Shown here piece by piece: positions 1 through 8,502 of a DNA stretch of 64,000 nucleotides; positions within the stretch are counted from its first letter, which is position 1; each line of letters starts with the position of its first letter. This DNA comes from Chitinophaga skermanii (GTDB lineage Bacteria > Bacteroidota > Bacteroidia > Chitinophagales > Chitinophagaceae): positions 39,031 through 103,030 of the forward strand of contig NZ_QLLL01000015.1 in NCBI RefSeq assembly GCF_003259335.1, given 5' to 3'. A program made the position numbers and the translations under genes. Below the pieces are notes generated by a model. That model was given only the letters and a program-made list of their open reading frames with translations. It ran no database searches and was not told the origin of the DNA.

Positions 1-2
1 CT

Positions 3-587
3 ACCTTTGGAGGGTTCATTGGCTTAATTGGCGGACCAATTGGCGTGATTATTGGAGCTACCTTTGGGTTGTTTGCGGGCGCCTTTGATGAGGTGGATGC
101 CTATGATGTAAGCCAAGATTTCTTAATGCAAATAAAAACGCAATCGATACCGGGCAGTTATACCATCATCATCCAAGTAGAAGAAGAAAATGAAGTGTTT
201 ATCGATACGTATTTAACACCCTATGCAGATCGAATTACACGCACCGACATCAGAACCATTTACAACAATTATTCCCAGCGAGAAGCCGAAGAAGAAGCAA
301 AGCAAATAGCCTTAGCAGAACAAGAATTGCGCGATGCCATTGAAGACGTGAAACCCTCGGCCAAAGCAAAGCTAGACAAACTCGAAGCCGCGTACAAGAA
401 AAAGAAAGACGAGATAGAAAAGAATATCGCGGCCTACGAGAAAGAAGAAGCCTATAAATCTCAAAAAATAACGCAGAAGATTGCCCAAGTAGAGGGCGCC
501 GACAAAAAGAAATGGGAAGATGTGAAAGAAAAAATCACCATCGACCTACAATCTACGAAAGCGCGCATACGGCAGATCTTCCGCTAG
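3..587 (+). CDS. DUF1269-like glycine-zipper protein, 5' partial
   Basis: The reading frame is open from base 3 to the stop at 587, so the true start lies outside the window; a GTG at 45 is only an internal codon. The visible part begins with a Gly/Ile-rich stretch of GxxxG spacing typical of a membrane-inserting glycine zipper. A segment with an Ile-Pro-Gly-Ser-Tyr turn and a beta strand follows, resembling the part of DUF1269 proteins after their zipper. The last 100 residues are a charged, Lys/Glu-rich coiled coil. DUF1269 proteins have no established function. The gene is followed after 24 bp by the AI-2E-family transporter on the same strand, so co-transcription is likely. The family call is by motif only. 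Confidence 0.6.
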   Translation, partial: TFGGFIGLIGGPIGVIIGATFGLFAGAFDEVDAYDVSQDFLMQIKTQSIPGSYTIIIQVEEENEVFIDTYLTPYADRITRTDIRTIYNNYSQREAEEEAKQIALAEQELRDAIEDVKPSAKAKLDKLEAAYKKKKDEIEKNIAAYEKEEAYKSQKITQKIAQVEGADKKKWEDVKEKITIDLQSTKARIRQIFR

Positions 588-611
588 CCATCACGCTATA
601 AAATTGAATAG

Positions 612-1679
612 ATGACACATTTCAACATTACCGTTAGACGATCGATAGAATTAGTAGGGTTGTTTTTCTTAGGATACATTTTGTATATCGGCAAAGGAAT
701 TATTACCCCGATATTACTGGCCTTTTTCACTTGCTTAGTACTGTTACCCATCTTTCAATTTTTACGGCGTAAGCGCGTACCGGAAATACTGGCCATCATC
801 ATTTGTATTGTTTTTCTTTTCATGATGATGGGTGGCCTCATTTGGTTCTTCACCGCGCAAATATCGTCGTTGGCCCGTGACTTCCCCACGCTGCAAACGA
901 ATGTAATGCACTATTTGAATGAATTAAGTGAATGGATTAATGAAAAAACAGACTTCTCTAGCGAGAAACAACTGGAAATGGTGAATAACCAAAGCAACAT
1001 GCTGCTTAGCTATGCTGGCGGCCTATTGGGTACCACTGCCTCGTCAATCAGCTCGGTGGTGGTATTGCTTGGGTTATTGCCTTTGTATGTTTTCCTGATA
1101 CTTTTTTATAGAAACCTCATTTTGCAGTTCTTGTACATGTGGGTACCTAAAACAGCGCATGATAACTTGGATAAAACCATCACGGAAATCCAAGTAATTA
1201 TGAAAAGTTACCTCCTCGGCCTTTTCATAGAGTTAATCTACATGACGGTTTTAGTAGGTTTGATCTTATTGCTGTTTGGGATTAAGCATGCATTATTAAT
1301 TGGCGTAATCGTAGCAATTTTGAATTTGATTCCGTATGTTGGGCCTTTTATTAGTAATATCATTGCCATCATGTTGACCTTAACTTCCGGCAGTAGTTTT
1401 ATTGCTGTGATTGAAGTGGTGGCAGTAATTTATGTTGTTCAACTGATCGACAACAATATTTTGATGCCTCGCATCGTTGGAGGTAAAATAAAGATCAATG
1501 CACTGGCTACCATTATCGGGATTTTACTGGGTGGAGCCATTATGGGTGCTTGGGGGATGTTTTTGTCGTTACCTATTATTGCAGTATTAAAAATCATCTT
1601 CAATAATTCTACCAACTTCAAGCATTGGGGCATATTACTTGGTGATACCCGTCCCGAACATCGCCCCGTACGAGAGTAG
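612..1679 (+). CDS. AI-2E/PerM family transporter
   Basis: This 355-residue polytopic inner-membrane protein has the layout of the AI-2E transporter (PerM/UPF0118) family: two N-terminal membrane helices, a third at about residues 60-80, a soluble helical stretch, then a cluster of helices from about residue 145. The conserved C-terminal block includes a Leu-Ile-Pro-Tyr-Val-Gly-Pro turn and an Asn-Asn-Ile-Leu-x-Pro-Arg-Ile-Val-Gly-Gly motif, both hallmarks of the family. Length is normal. Members have been proposed to export AI-2 or act as Na+/H+ antiporters; the substrate here cannot be read from sequence. The ATG at 612 places the first membrane helix at the N-terminus and gives a 24-bp gap from the upstream gene. 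Confidence 0.9.
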   Translation: MTHFNITVRRSIELVGLFFLGYILYIGKGIITPILLAFFTCLVLLPIFQFLRRKRVPEILAIIICIVFLFMMMGGLIWFFTAQISSLARDFPTLQTNVMHYLNELSEWINEKTDFSSEKQLEMVNNQSNMLLSYAGGLLGTTASSISSVVVLLGLLPLYVFLILFYRNLILQFLYMWVPKTAHDNLDKTITEIQVIMKSYLLGLFIELIYMTVLVGLILLLFGIKHALLIGVIVAILNLIPYVGPFISNIIAIMLTLTSGSSFIAVIEVVAVIYVVQLIDNNILMPRIVGGKIKINALATIIGILLGGAIMGAWGMFLSLPIIAVLKIIFNNSTNFKHWGILLGDTRPEHRPVRE

Positions 1680-1720
1680 CAACATACATTTAATTATATT
1701 ACACGGCTCAATTTTTAACT

Positions 1721-2320
1721 ATGAAGAATCTATCCTTTGCCGCTATCCTATTGATGACCGCCTGCCAGGCTACAACAACCACTTCCACGGAACCAACAAC
1801 AACACCCACGGAAGCTGCCCCTGTTGGAGCAGCAGCTACACCTCCTAGTAACGCGAACAAAGTAGGCGAAGAAGTACACGGCGACTTTAATGGCGACGGG
1901 AAACCTGAAACTGCCTACGTGGTACAAACCGCGCAAGCCGAAGGCAACCCGGTAGAAGACGGCAAACCGGCCAATTACGAAGTACGATTTTCTGATGAAA
2001 GCATGCCTAATATCAACATTGGCTGCTGTGAAAGTTTATTAATCAATGAAGGAGATTTGAATGGCGATGGTAAAGATGAACTGTCTACCTACCAAGCACC
2101 TATGAATGGCAATACCTACGCCATGAAAACATACTCCTTCCACGATAAAAACTGGAAAACCTTTATAGATACTTTCTTAATTCCAACCGGCGGCGAAGAA
2201 TTAACATTGGATGCCTTGGAGCAACGAATTGTATTAGAGAACGGTAAAGTGTACTACTATGATGTGGATGTGAATGATGAGAACTTCCAATTAGTAAAGA
2301 AACCGGCGAAAACAATGTAA
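1721..2320 (+). CDS. small lipoprotein with one FG-GAP-like repeat
   Basis: This 199-residue protein starts with a short lipoprotein signal (Leu-Leu-Met-Thr-Ala-Cys, lipid Cys near residue 15). A Thr/Pro/Ala-rich linker of about 35 residues follows, probably spanning from the membrane. Two Gly-Asp-Phe/Leu-Asn-Gly-Asp-Gly-Lys motifs (near residues 53 and 113) are calcium-binding loops of the FG-GAP/VCBS type, so the globular part is probably a small beta-rich domain. No enzyme motif is visible. It sits 41 bp after the transporter and ends just before a strong terminator. Exact family unknown; the lipoprotein and repeat calls rest on visible motifs. Confidence 0.75.
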   Translation: MKNLSFAAILLMTACQATTTTSTEPTTTPTEAAPVGAAATPPSNANKVGEEVHGDFNGDGKPETAYVVQTAQAEGNPVEDGKPANYEVRFSDESMPNINIGCCESLLINEGDLNGDGKDELSTYQAPMNGNTYAMKTYSFHDKNWKTFIDTFLIPTGGEELTLDALEQRIVLENGKVYYYDVDVNDENFQLVKKPAKTM

Positions 2321-2347
2321 AGCTGTTTTTGCTGTATATACCATATA

Positions 2348-2388
2348 ACAAACCCCGGTGAGTATTGGCTTACCGGGATTTGTTTTTT
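2348..2388 (+). terminator. rho-independent terminator
   Basis: A hairpin with 12-nt arms (ACAAACCCCGGT pairing with ACCGGGATTTGT, one mismatch) and a 12-nt loop is followed by six T. It lies 28 bp after the lipoprotein stop and closes the plus-strand run that begins the window. Confidence 0.85.
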
Positions 2389-2566
2389 AGCAAAAGAATA
2401 GCATGCCGGTAATTTTAATACGCAATAGAATACCAAAGCAAGTGCTTTTACTTGCAAGACATTGGTAAAGGTCTTTTACGAAGGATGAGGGTTAAGGTAG
2501 GTGAGTCAAACTAATATTGGGTCACTATTCAACAAGAAATATCATCACGAATAAGGAGTAGCATAG

Positions 2567-2965
2567 CTATATAGCCAGCGAATCTTTCATGAGCAATAAG
2601 GCCAACATGCCGCCATCGGCAATGCGCTTACCGAGGTTTAAAATGTAAGTCGAAAAGTCTTTGGTATAGCCTTGGTGGAAAATAACCGTTTGGGCTGTCC
2701 AAGGAGCCGGTTCATGATCGTGCTCTACTTTCGACATAATCATAGCTGTAGGAAGCTGGGATTCTCGTAGCATAATGCGTGTTACTTCTTTCGGATCGAT
2801 CACTTGACCTTGTAGAGAAAATTGTTGTTTTAAAACAAATGGGAGGATAATGTCCGATTTGATTTTTTCGAGATTTGGGTTGTCTAACTCGTAAAATTCC
2901 TGTGCCCCGTTAAAGTTATTAGTAGACAGGAATACGTGAAAATAGATATTAGGGTACTTTTTCAT
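2567..2965 (-). CDS. hypothetical protein (132 aa), last of a three-gene set
   Basis: This is an unrecognised 132-residue protein without a signal peptide or membrane helix. It looks like a compact alpha/beta domain: an N-terminal strand (Ile-Tyr-Phe-His-Val-Phe-Leu-Ser-Thr), a central Arg-Ile-Met-Leu-Arg-Glu-Ser strand and a Gly-rich C-terminal helix. It is the third of three minus-strand genes (3914 to 2567), with a 45-bp gap after the second gene, so a shared transcript is likely. No function is proposed. Confidence 0.6.
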   Translation of the reverse strand: MKKYPNIYFHVFLSTNNFNGAQEFYELDNPNLEKIKSDIILPFVLKQQFSLQGQVIDPKEVTRIMLRESQLPTAMIMSKVEHDHEPAPWTAQTVIFHQGYTKDFSTYILNLGKRIADGGMLALLLMKDSLAI

Positions 2966-3010
2966 AACTGTGTACTTTTATAGTCGGTACACTAATATAA
3001 AAAACACCAC

Positions 3011-3367
3011 TTATAATCCCAATTCAGTCGTTAGCACGGGTTGCACATCCATTTCCTTTAGTATTGTTACTATGTACTTTATGATATTCATATCCTCCAA
3101 AGGAGTGATATAATCTTCGAATTTGACCATGATATAATACGGGTAAGCTTCATACTTGGGCTGTAGCATGATTTGTTCGTTTTTCACAAGGCACATCCCG
3201 GCATTCTTGAATTCCAATAAATGATAATCACCGCCTAAAGCGGCGCTATTCCGTTTGCTGGCTTGTTGGAAAACCACCATGGGTTCGGCTTGGTTTTCAA
3301 ATTTAGATCTGAGCCATACAGCGAGTTCGTCGAATAACTCGATGGTTTGAATAAATATATAATACAC
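3011..3367 (-). CDS. hypothetical protein (118 aa), GTG start proposed
   Basis: The open frame extends to an ATG at 3460, but that start would overlap the upstream gene by 65 bp. An in-frame GTG at 3367, preceded by the purine-rich AGAGGAAAG, gives a protein starting Val-Tyr-Tyr-Ile-Phe-Ile-Gln and a 28-bp gap, which I prefer. The 118-residue product is predicted to be soluble alpha/beta with a C-terminal helix-strand unit; no motif was recognised. The same segment is 149 residues if the ATG at 3460 is used. It lies between two other unknown genes on the same strand. Confidence 0.6.
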   Translation of the reverse strand: MYYIFIQTIELFDELAVWLRSKFENQAEPMVVFQQASKRNSAALGGDYHLLEFKNAGMCLVKNEQIMLQPKYEAYPYYIMVKFEDYITPLEDMNIIKYIVTILKEMDVQPVLTTELGL

Positions 3368-3395
3368 GTTGGTCTTTCCTCTTTTATCTCGTTCG

Positions 3396-3914
3396 CTACT
3401 TAAATTCAATTGTTTCACCGTTCGGAATAGCTTTACCGGCCATCTTTTGCGCTTGCACAAAAGCGGGCTCGTCGAGGGCTATGAAACCTTTCGGCGCCTT
3501 GTTCGCTTTGCCTTGGTAGATGCCTACGAATGCTTTGCGAAGGGTTCTATAAGTAGCGGGATCTGTTATTTTGAAATATTGCTTATACCAACCTTGTACG
3601 AATTGCTCGTTGACCACTTTCGGCCGGTTGGACCGTTCCCGGTGTTGCAAAATTTGTTCCATAGTAATGGCATCGATATCCCCGGGGTGTAAAAAGTACA
3701 CACGTTTACCCGATAAACGGTTACTTCCGGCCCGTTGAAACACCCCAGCATGGTGCCATTCCTTGGCAAATGGTATCAAATCCTTCGCCGAAACTTTCTC
3801 ACCAAATTTTTTCGACAATGCAGCCGCTACCTCCCCCGCTTTCTTCAAACCCCGCTCCTCGGCCATCAAGTAATTCTCCGATTTCCCTTGCCGAATGTAT
3901 TGCTGCATTTTCAT
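3396..3914 (-). CDS. hypothetical basic protein with Glu-Trp-His-His-Ala-Gly motif
   Basis: This 172-residue, Lys-rich protein has no signal or membrane segment. Residues 1-50 are helical, followed by a conserved-looking Lys-Glu-Trp-His-His-Ala-Gly-Val-Phe segment and a strand (Lys-Arg-Val-Tyr-Phe-Leu) near residues 70-75. The second half carries Trp-Tyr-Lys-Gln-Tyr-Phe and ends in a basic tail. It is the first gene of the three-gene set and its stop lies 28 bp before the proposed start of the next. The basic charge would suit nucleic-acid binding, but that is conjecture; I do not recognise the family. Confidence 0.65.
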   Translation of the reverse strand: MKMQQYIRQGKSENYLMAEERGLKKAGEVAAALSKKFGEKVSAKDLIPFAKEWHHAGVFQRAGSNRLSGKRVYFLHPGDIDAITMEQILQHRERSNRPKVVNEQFVQGWYKQYFKITDPATYRTLRKAFVGIYQGKANKAPKGFIALDEPAFVQAQKMAGKAIPNGETIEFK

Positions 3915-4786
3915 GAGCGAAAATTACACATATTCGCGCTAATTTTAAAACAACCAGCCCGAAAATCTGCTACCCAGCTACATTGTAGCCAAATTATTTT
4001 TAGCACAGCTATTGATATGCTTGCAATCGAATTCATAAGTTGCATAATGTACAATTTCAGCCAGGCGATTGCCAGGACGGCGTTCTAATGACTATCATGC
4101 GTAGCACAACAATCAACTGTTGAAAGTTAGATGATGACTTTCAACTGGCAATTTTTTCCGCATTCGAGTACTAGACGAACATGTCGACTTGCTCTAAAAC
4201 GGCCTGTTCACAATACCCATGTCCTGCATATCAACAAATAAAAAAAGTCAATTTCTATTTATTGCACCCAAACACAAACTTCATTCCATTCGAACACATT
4301 CATCCTCTCAAACCCAATACAGCAAGTATTTACAATAAAAATCAATTATTCACAAGAAGTAGTAAAAACGCTTTCATTTATTGATACATCAATCATTACT
4401 TTGTCAATATTCTCCGCTTTCATATAACCATCACCGTTAGCATTTTCCAAATTTTAAAAATCATTTTCCCGAATCAATAAACACATAAAATGTTTGCAAT
4501 CCTACCTTTGCCCTGCGAACTAAATAAGCTGTGTATTAAAACACACAAACTATCAACTATTGCCTAAAACCGCCTTCTATAGCGTATTTACAGCAATATT
4601 TTAAAGTGTATTATAACCCAAATTGTTAGCAATACCAGTGCGGGATTGTCATGCTATTAACAGAGAAAAAAAATCCTATTATGCAAATATCCAATGGGCA
4701 TAACGAGATGCTAATGCCTAAACTTTCCAATTAATTTAATTCCGGGCCGCGGAAAGCCCTAACCAAATAAAAAACGATACAAAAAG
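3915..4786. other. 872-bp AT-rich intergenic region upstream of the iron-uptake operon
   Basis: Both flanking genes point away from this stretch, so it should hold two promoters. The open frames inside (about 60-117 codons) have unbiased composition and no supporting start context; I treat them as chance. Base composition is markedly more AT-rich than the genes, mainly from 4230 to 4500. One candidate -7 promoter element occurs at 4503-4510. I found no convincing riboswitch; cobalamin-type core motifs were looked for and not seen. The roughly 270-nt leader before the TonB receptor start could carry regulation. Confidence 0.6.
4503..4510 (+). promoter_or_regulatory. candidate Bacteroidota -7 promoter element (TACCTTTG)
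   Basis: This matches the Bacteroidota -7 consensus TAnnTTTG exactly and is followed by a pyrimidine. No TTTG/TTG was found about 20 bp upstream, so the -33 element is missing or degenerate. If used, it would give a leader of roughly 270 nt before the TonB receptor. Confidence 0.35.
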
Positions 4787-7168
4787 ATGAAAGCTCTAAC
4801 AAAGGTTCATACCTACTTGTTAGCAGGAATACTATTGCTATTACTGCCCACAATCACACAAGCACAACACACCCATTTCCAAGGTACTGTTAAGGCCCAT
4901 AACACGCCAATTATTGGTGCTACCGTTAGCCTTGTGAATACAACATATCAAACCATTACCGATGAAAACGGGCAATTCATTTTCAAAGATGTGCCCGCAG
5001 GGAAGTACACGGTGAATATCCGCTTTATGGGTTTTGAACAGTTTACCAAGCAAATCGAATTGCCACTTAGCAAAGCCTTGCATGTAACCCTTACAGAAAA
5101 CAGCGAGCAATTAAACGGCGTAACCGTAGAAGGGAAAAATACAGTGCAAACGCTCAACAGGCAAGCATATAACATTACCGCGCTCGATGCCAAGAAATTA
5201 CACAATACTACGCTCGATCTTTCCCATGCCCTCGATAAAGTAGCCGGCGTACGCGTGAGAGAAGCAGGCGGTGTTGGATCTAGTTTTAACTTAAGCTTGA
5301 ATGGCTTTACTGGCCGGCAAGTAAAAGTATTTATCGACGGCGTTCCCATGGATAATTTCGGTTCTTCCTTTCAATTGAATAATATTCCTATTAACCTAGC
5401 CGAAAGAATAGAGGTTTACAAAGGTGTTGTACCCATTTGGTTAGGTGCCGATGCTTTAGGTGGTGCCATCAATATCGTAACAGGTAATAGCTACCGAAAC
5501 TACGTAGATGTATCTTATTCCTACGGTTCTTTTAACACCCACAAAAGCAGCGTAAGCGCCGGTTACACAGCGAAGAACGGTTTTACTGTACAAGTGAACG
5601 CGTTTCAAAACTATTCCGATAACAATTACTGGGTAACGGCCGAAGTAGCAGACCTAGCATCTGGTTTGTATTACGACAAGCGCGTGAGAAGATTCCACGA
5701 CAACTACCACAACGAAACCATCATTGCACAAGTAGGCGTAGTGGGTAAAAAATATGCCGACCGCTTAATGTTCGGTTTTACCGCTGCACAAAGTCGTGCC
5801 GACATCCAAACTGGTGCTAGGATGATCAGTGTATTCGGCGACTACTTCCGTAAAGGCAATACTTTGTTACCAAGCCTTAAATACCAAAAGAATGATTTAT
5901 TCGTAAAGGGTTTGAATGTGAGCTTCACGGGGAATATTAACCTTGGTACCGAACAAAATGTAGATACAGTAGCTAGAAGGTACAATTGGCTGGGAGAATT
6001 CAGTGTGAAACCATCACCCGGCAGCGAAAGAGAACGATCGCTTTACAAGTTCCGTAACAACAATGGTATTACTACAACCAATATTTCTTATAAACTGAAC
6101 GAATACAACTCCTTCGGCTTAAGCCATGTATTTACCACCTTTAACAGGAAAGGTTCCGATGCTACCAGCCCGAACAGCCAATCGTTGAAACAACCCCGTA
6201 AAACACAAAAGCATATTCTAGGCTTGGGGTACAAGTTAGATGCTTCTCCGAAATGGAGTATGTCGGTATTCGCAAAAGAATACTTGCAGCAAAACACCTC
6301 GTCGCTGGCTTATACTGTTGATAGTTTGGGTTGGGGTAATACTGCCTACAAAGAACAAACGAAATCGTTTACCAAAACAGGCTACGGTATCGCCACGTCG
6401 TACTATATCACGCCGAAACTTCAATTAAAAGGTTCTTACGAAAAAAGCTACCGCTTACCTGAAAACGAAGAACTTTTCGGCGATGTAATCAACTTAGAAG
6501 GTGTAGATACTTTACGCCCAGAAAGCAGTCATAACATTAACCTCGGCGTATACTACCAAGTGCCAACCAATGATATGCACCGTTTAATAGTGGAAGCCAA
6601 TTTCATTCTCCGCGAAGCAAGTGATTTCATTCGCCCGGGGTTGAATACTAATGGTACGAAGCAAGTGATGACGAACCAACGGGATGTACGTAACACGGGG
6701 TTCGACGCTGCTATTACTTATAGCTTTTTACGCCGATTAAATATCGGTGCCAATGTTACTTACCAAAACATTCGTAACACCACGCGCTTCGAGAACGGCG
6801 CGAAGGTAGAAAGCGCGGTGTATAAAGACCGGATGCCGAATATGCCCTACTTATTTGGTAACGGTAACGCGGCCTACACCTTCATCAACTTTGGGAAAAA
6901 AGGCAATAACCTTACGTTCATTTACGACATATTGTTTGTAGAACAATACTACCTCCGTTGGCCAAGCCAAGGTACTGCCGATACGAAGTATATCATTCCG
7001 CGTCAAATCGCACACGATGCTAGCGTAGTGTACACCATGAAGGAAGGTCGTTATAACATTGCCGTAGCATGTAAAAACTTCACCGATAGCAACTTGTACG
7101 ACAACTTCAGTTTGCAGAAGCCGAGCCGTTCATTCAATGTGAAATTCCGCTATTCTATCTACCAATAA
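4787..7168 (+). CDS. TonB-dependent outer-membrane receptor, XusA-like (xenosiderophore uptake)
   Basis: This 793-residue outer-membrane receptor has a signal peptide ending at about residue 26 (Thr-Gln-Ala-Gln), then a CarboxypepD_reg-like Ig domain to about residue 110. A TonB-box-like Asn-Gly-Val-Thr-Val-Glu follows, then a plug (about 125-235, with Val-Lys-Val-Phe-Ile-Asp-Gly-Val-Pro and Gly-Gly-Ala-Ile-Asn-Ile-Val) and a 22-strand-type barrel to the C-terminus. Length suits a siderophore receptor and is shorter than SusC. It is followed at 24 bp by a DUF4374 lipoprotein and then a PepSY membrane protein. That order is the one known for XusABC of Bacteroides thetaiotaomicron, which imports ferric xenosiderophores. 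Role and substrate are inferred from this context. Confidence 0.9.
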   Translation: MKALTKVHTYLLAGILLLLLPTITQAQHTHFQGTVKAHNTPIIGATVSLVNTTYQTITDENGQFIFKDVPAGKYTVNIRFMGFEQFTKQIELPLSKALHVTLTENSEQLNGVTVEGKNTVQTLNRQAYNITALDAKKLHNTTLDLSHALDKVAGVRVREAGGVGSSFNLSLNGFTGRQVKVFIDGVPMDNFGSSFQLNNIPINLAERIEVYKGVVPIWLGADALGGAINIVTGNSYRNYVDVSYSYGSFNTHKSSVSAGYTAKNGFTVQVNAFQNYSDNNYWVTAEVADLASGLYYDKRVRRFHDNYHNETIIAQVGVVGKKYADRLMFGFTAAQSRADIQTGARMISVFGDYFRKGNTLLPSLKYQKNDLFVKGLNVSFTGNINLGTEQNVDTVARRYNWLGEFSVKPSPGSERERSLYKFRNNNGITTTNISYKLNEYNSFGLSHVFTTFNRKGSDATSPNSQSLKQPRKTQKHILGLGYKLDASPKWSMSVFAKEYLQQNTSSLAYTVDSLGWGNTAYKEQTKSFTKTGYGIATSYYITPKLQLKGSYEKSYRLPENEELFGDVINLEGVDTLRPESSHNINLGVYYQVPTNDMHRLIVEANFILREASDFIRPGLNTNGTKQVMTNQRDVRNTGFDAAITYSFLRRLNIGANVTYQNIRNTTRFENGAKVESAVYKDRMPNMPYLFGNGNAAYTFINFGKKGNNLTFIYDILFVEQYYLRWPSQGTADTKYIIPRQIAHDASVVYTMKEGRYNIAVACKNFTDSNLYDNFSLQKPSRSFNVKFRYSIYQ

Positions 7169-7192
7169 AAAAATCACACAAATACATAAACC

Positions 7193-8440
7193 ATGCAAAA
7201 ATTCAACAAGCAACTATTCTTTACCCTAGGATTAGGCATTGCTTTAGCCGCTTGCAGCAAAGACGATAACGGTAGTCCGAAAGGGAATACCGGTGGAGAA
7301 GGCGAATCGAAAGGAAAATCGCGCTACGTAATTGCTGCCAGCCCGGTAGGTTCATTGGGCGAAGCTGCCAACTACTTAGTAACAGCAGATTCATTACACA
7401 CAGGTACTGTAACAACAACGGGCAATGGTATCGAGCAAGATGGTTACCGTTATTACGCGTTCCACAAGAACAAATTGTTCAGCTTGTTATATGGCCAAGG
7501 TAACCCAGGTGCTGTAACAGCTTACACGTTAGACACAACGGGCAAATTAACCCGCGTAGCCAACTTGCTCACGGAAACGGTGCAAGTTTTTGGTAAGGTA
7601 GACAACGATTTGTTATTGGTAAAAGTACCACGCAGTGGGGATGCTAATGCCGGTATGTTCCGTGTAAATGCCGACACACCTCGTATTGTTGGTTCGAACA
7701 CCATTAACACGATCAACTTAGCCGGCAACGGCGAAAGAGCACACTTTACAGGTGCTTACCAAGTGGGTAACAAAGTATACATGCCTTACTATACCATCAA
7801 AGGCATTACAGGTGCTGTATTTCACACCGATTATACCGATTCTACATGGATTGCCGTATTCTCTTATCCAGGCTTACAGTACGAACGTACTATTAAAGAC
7901 AACCGTACTTCATACATCGGTTATTACTTTGCTCAAAACGGGTTGAAAGTAACTGAGAACGGCGATATCTACGCCTTCTCGGGTGCTGTTCAAAACGGTG
8001 CAGGCGTAAAACCATCAACGAAACCTTCAGCTATTGTACGTATTAAGAGTGGCGCGAGCGATTTCGATAAAAGCTACTTCTTCAATGTACAGGAAAAAGC
8101 TGGTGGTCGCCACTTAAAAGCAGAAACTTACTTTGGTAATGGCAAGTTCTTGGTGAGCTTCTATGTTGAACCCGGTAAAACGGAAGGTTTCATTCAATGG
8201 GCCGTGGTGGATGTAATCAACCAATCACTTACTTGGGTTACGGGTGCACCTCCATCAAGCGCGATCTTGCATGTAAGCATGTTCAACTCGGTAGAAGAAA
8301 ATGGTAAAACTATCGGCGTTGGTATCACCACTGCTGAAGGTACTTGGATCTACAATTTCGAAGCGGCTACAGCGAAAGCTACCCGTGGCTTGAAAGTAGA
8401 AGCAGGTAGCGTAACCGGTCTCGGTAAATTGAAATATTAA
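7193..8440 (+). CDS. DUF4374 surface lipoprotein, XusB-like
   Basis: This 415-residue lipoprotein has a clear lipobox (Leu-Ala-Ala-Cys, lipid Cys21) followed by Ser-Lys-Asp-Asp-Asn, which resembles the export signal directing Bacteroidota lipoproteins to the cell surface. A Gly/Ser-rich linker leads into repeated beta-strand units with motifs such as Gly-Asn-Gly-Ile-Glu-Gln-Asp and Tyr-Gly-Gln-Gly-Asn-Pro-Gly, which I recognise as DUF4374. The founding functional member, XusB, captures ferric siderophores at the surface and hands them to the TonB receptor. Here it lies 24 bp after the receptor. A terminator-like hairpin follows the stop and may reduce read-through into the PepSY gene. Confidence 0.85.
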   Translation: MQKFNKQLFFTLGLGIALAACSKDDNGSPKGNTGGEGESKGKSRYVIAASPVGSLGEAANYLVTADSLHTGTVTTTGNGIEQDGYRYYAFHKNKLFSLLYGQGNPGAVTAYTLDTTGKLTRVANLLTETVQVFGKVDNDLLLVKVPRSGDANAGMFRVNADTPRIVGSNTINTINLAGNGERAHFTGAYQVGNKVYMPYYTIKGITGAVFHTDYTDSTWIAVFSYPGLQYERTIKDNRTSYIGYYFAQNGLKVTENGDIYAFSGAVQNGAGVKPSTKPSAIVRIKSGASDFDKSYFFNVQEKAGGRHLKAETYFGNGKFLVSFYVEPGKTEGFIQWAVVDVINQSLTWVTGAPPSSAILHVSMFNSVEENGKTIGVGITTAEGTWIYNFEAATAKATRGLKVEAGSVTGLGKLKY

Positions 8441-8456
8441 TCTCATTTTTTTATAA

Positions 8457-8489
8457 CAGTGCCGTTTTGCGTTGTACGGCACTGTTTTT
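8457..8489 (+). terminator. intra-operon hairpin with T-tract
   Basis: Perfect 9-bp arms (CAGTGCCGT and ACGGCACTG) with a 10-nt loop are followed by five T. It lies 16 bp after the DUF4374 stop and 13 bp before the ATG of the PepSY gene, so it may act as a partial terminator that sets the ratio of surface to inner-membrane components. Confidence 0.8.
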
Positions 8490-8502
8490 CATTTTATACT
8501 AT

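Noticed and set aside
3735..4384. Open frames of 117 and 67 codons in the region upstream of the TonB receptor
   Set aside because: The first overlaps the start of a better-supported minus-strand gene; both lack plausible composition and start context.
4510..4786. Possible cobalamin or other riboswitch in the TonB receptor leader
   Set aside because: No conserved core sequence was found; the leader is merely long and AT-rich.
8467..8502. Longer N-terminus for the PepSY protein
   Set aside because: The added codons lie in a terminator hairpin and displace the family's normal N-terminus.
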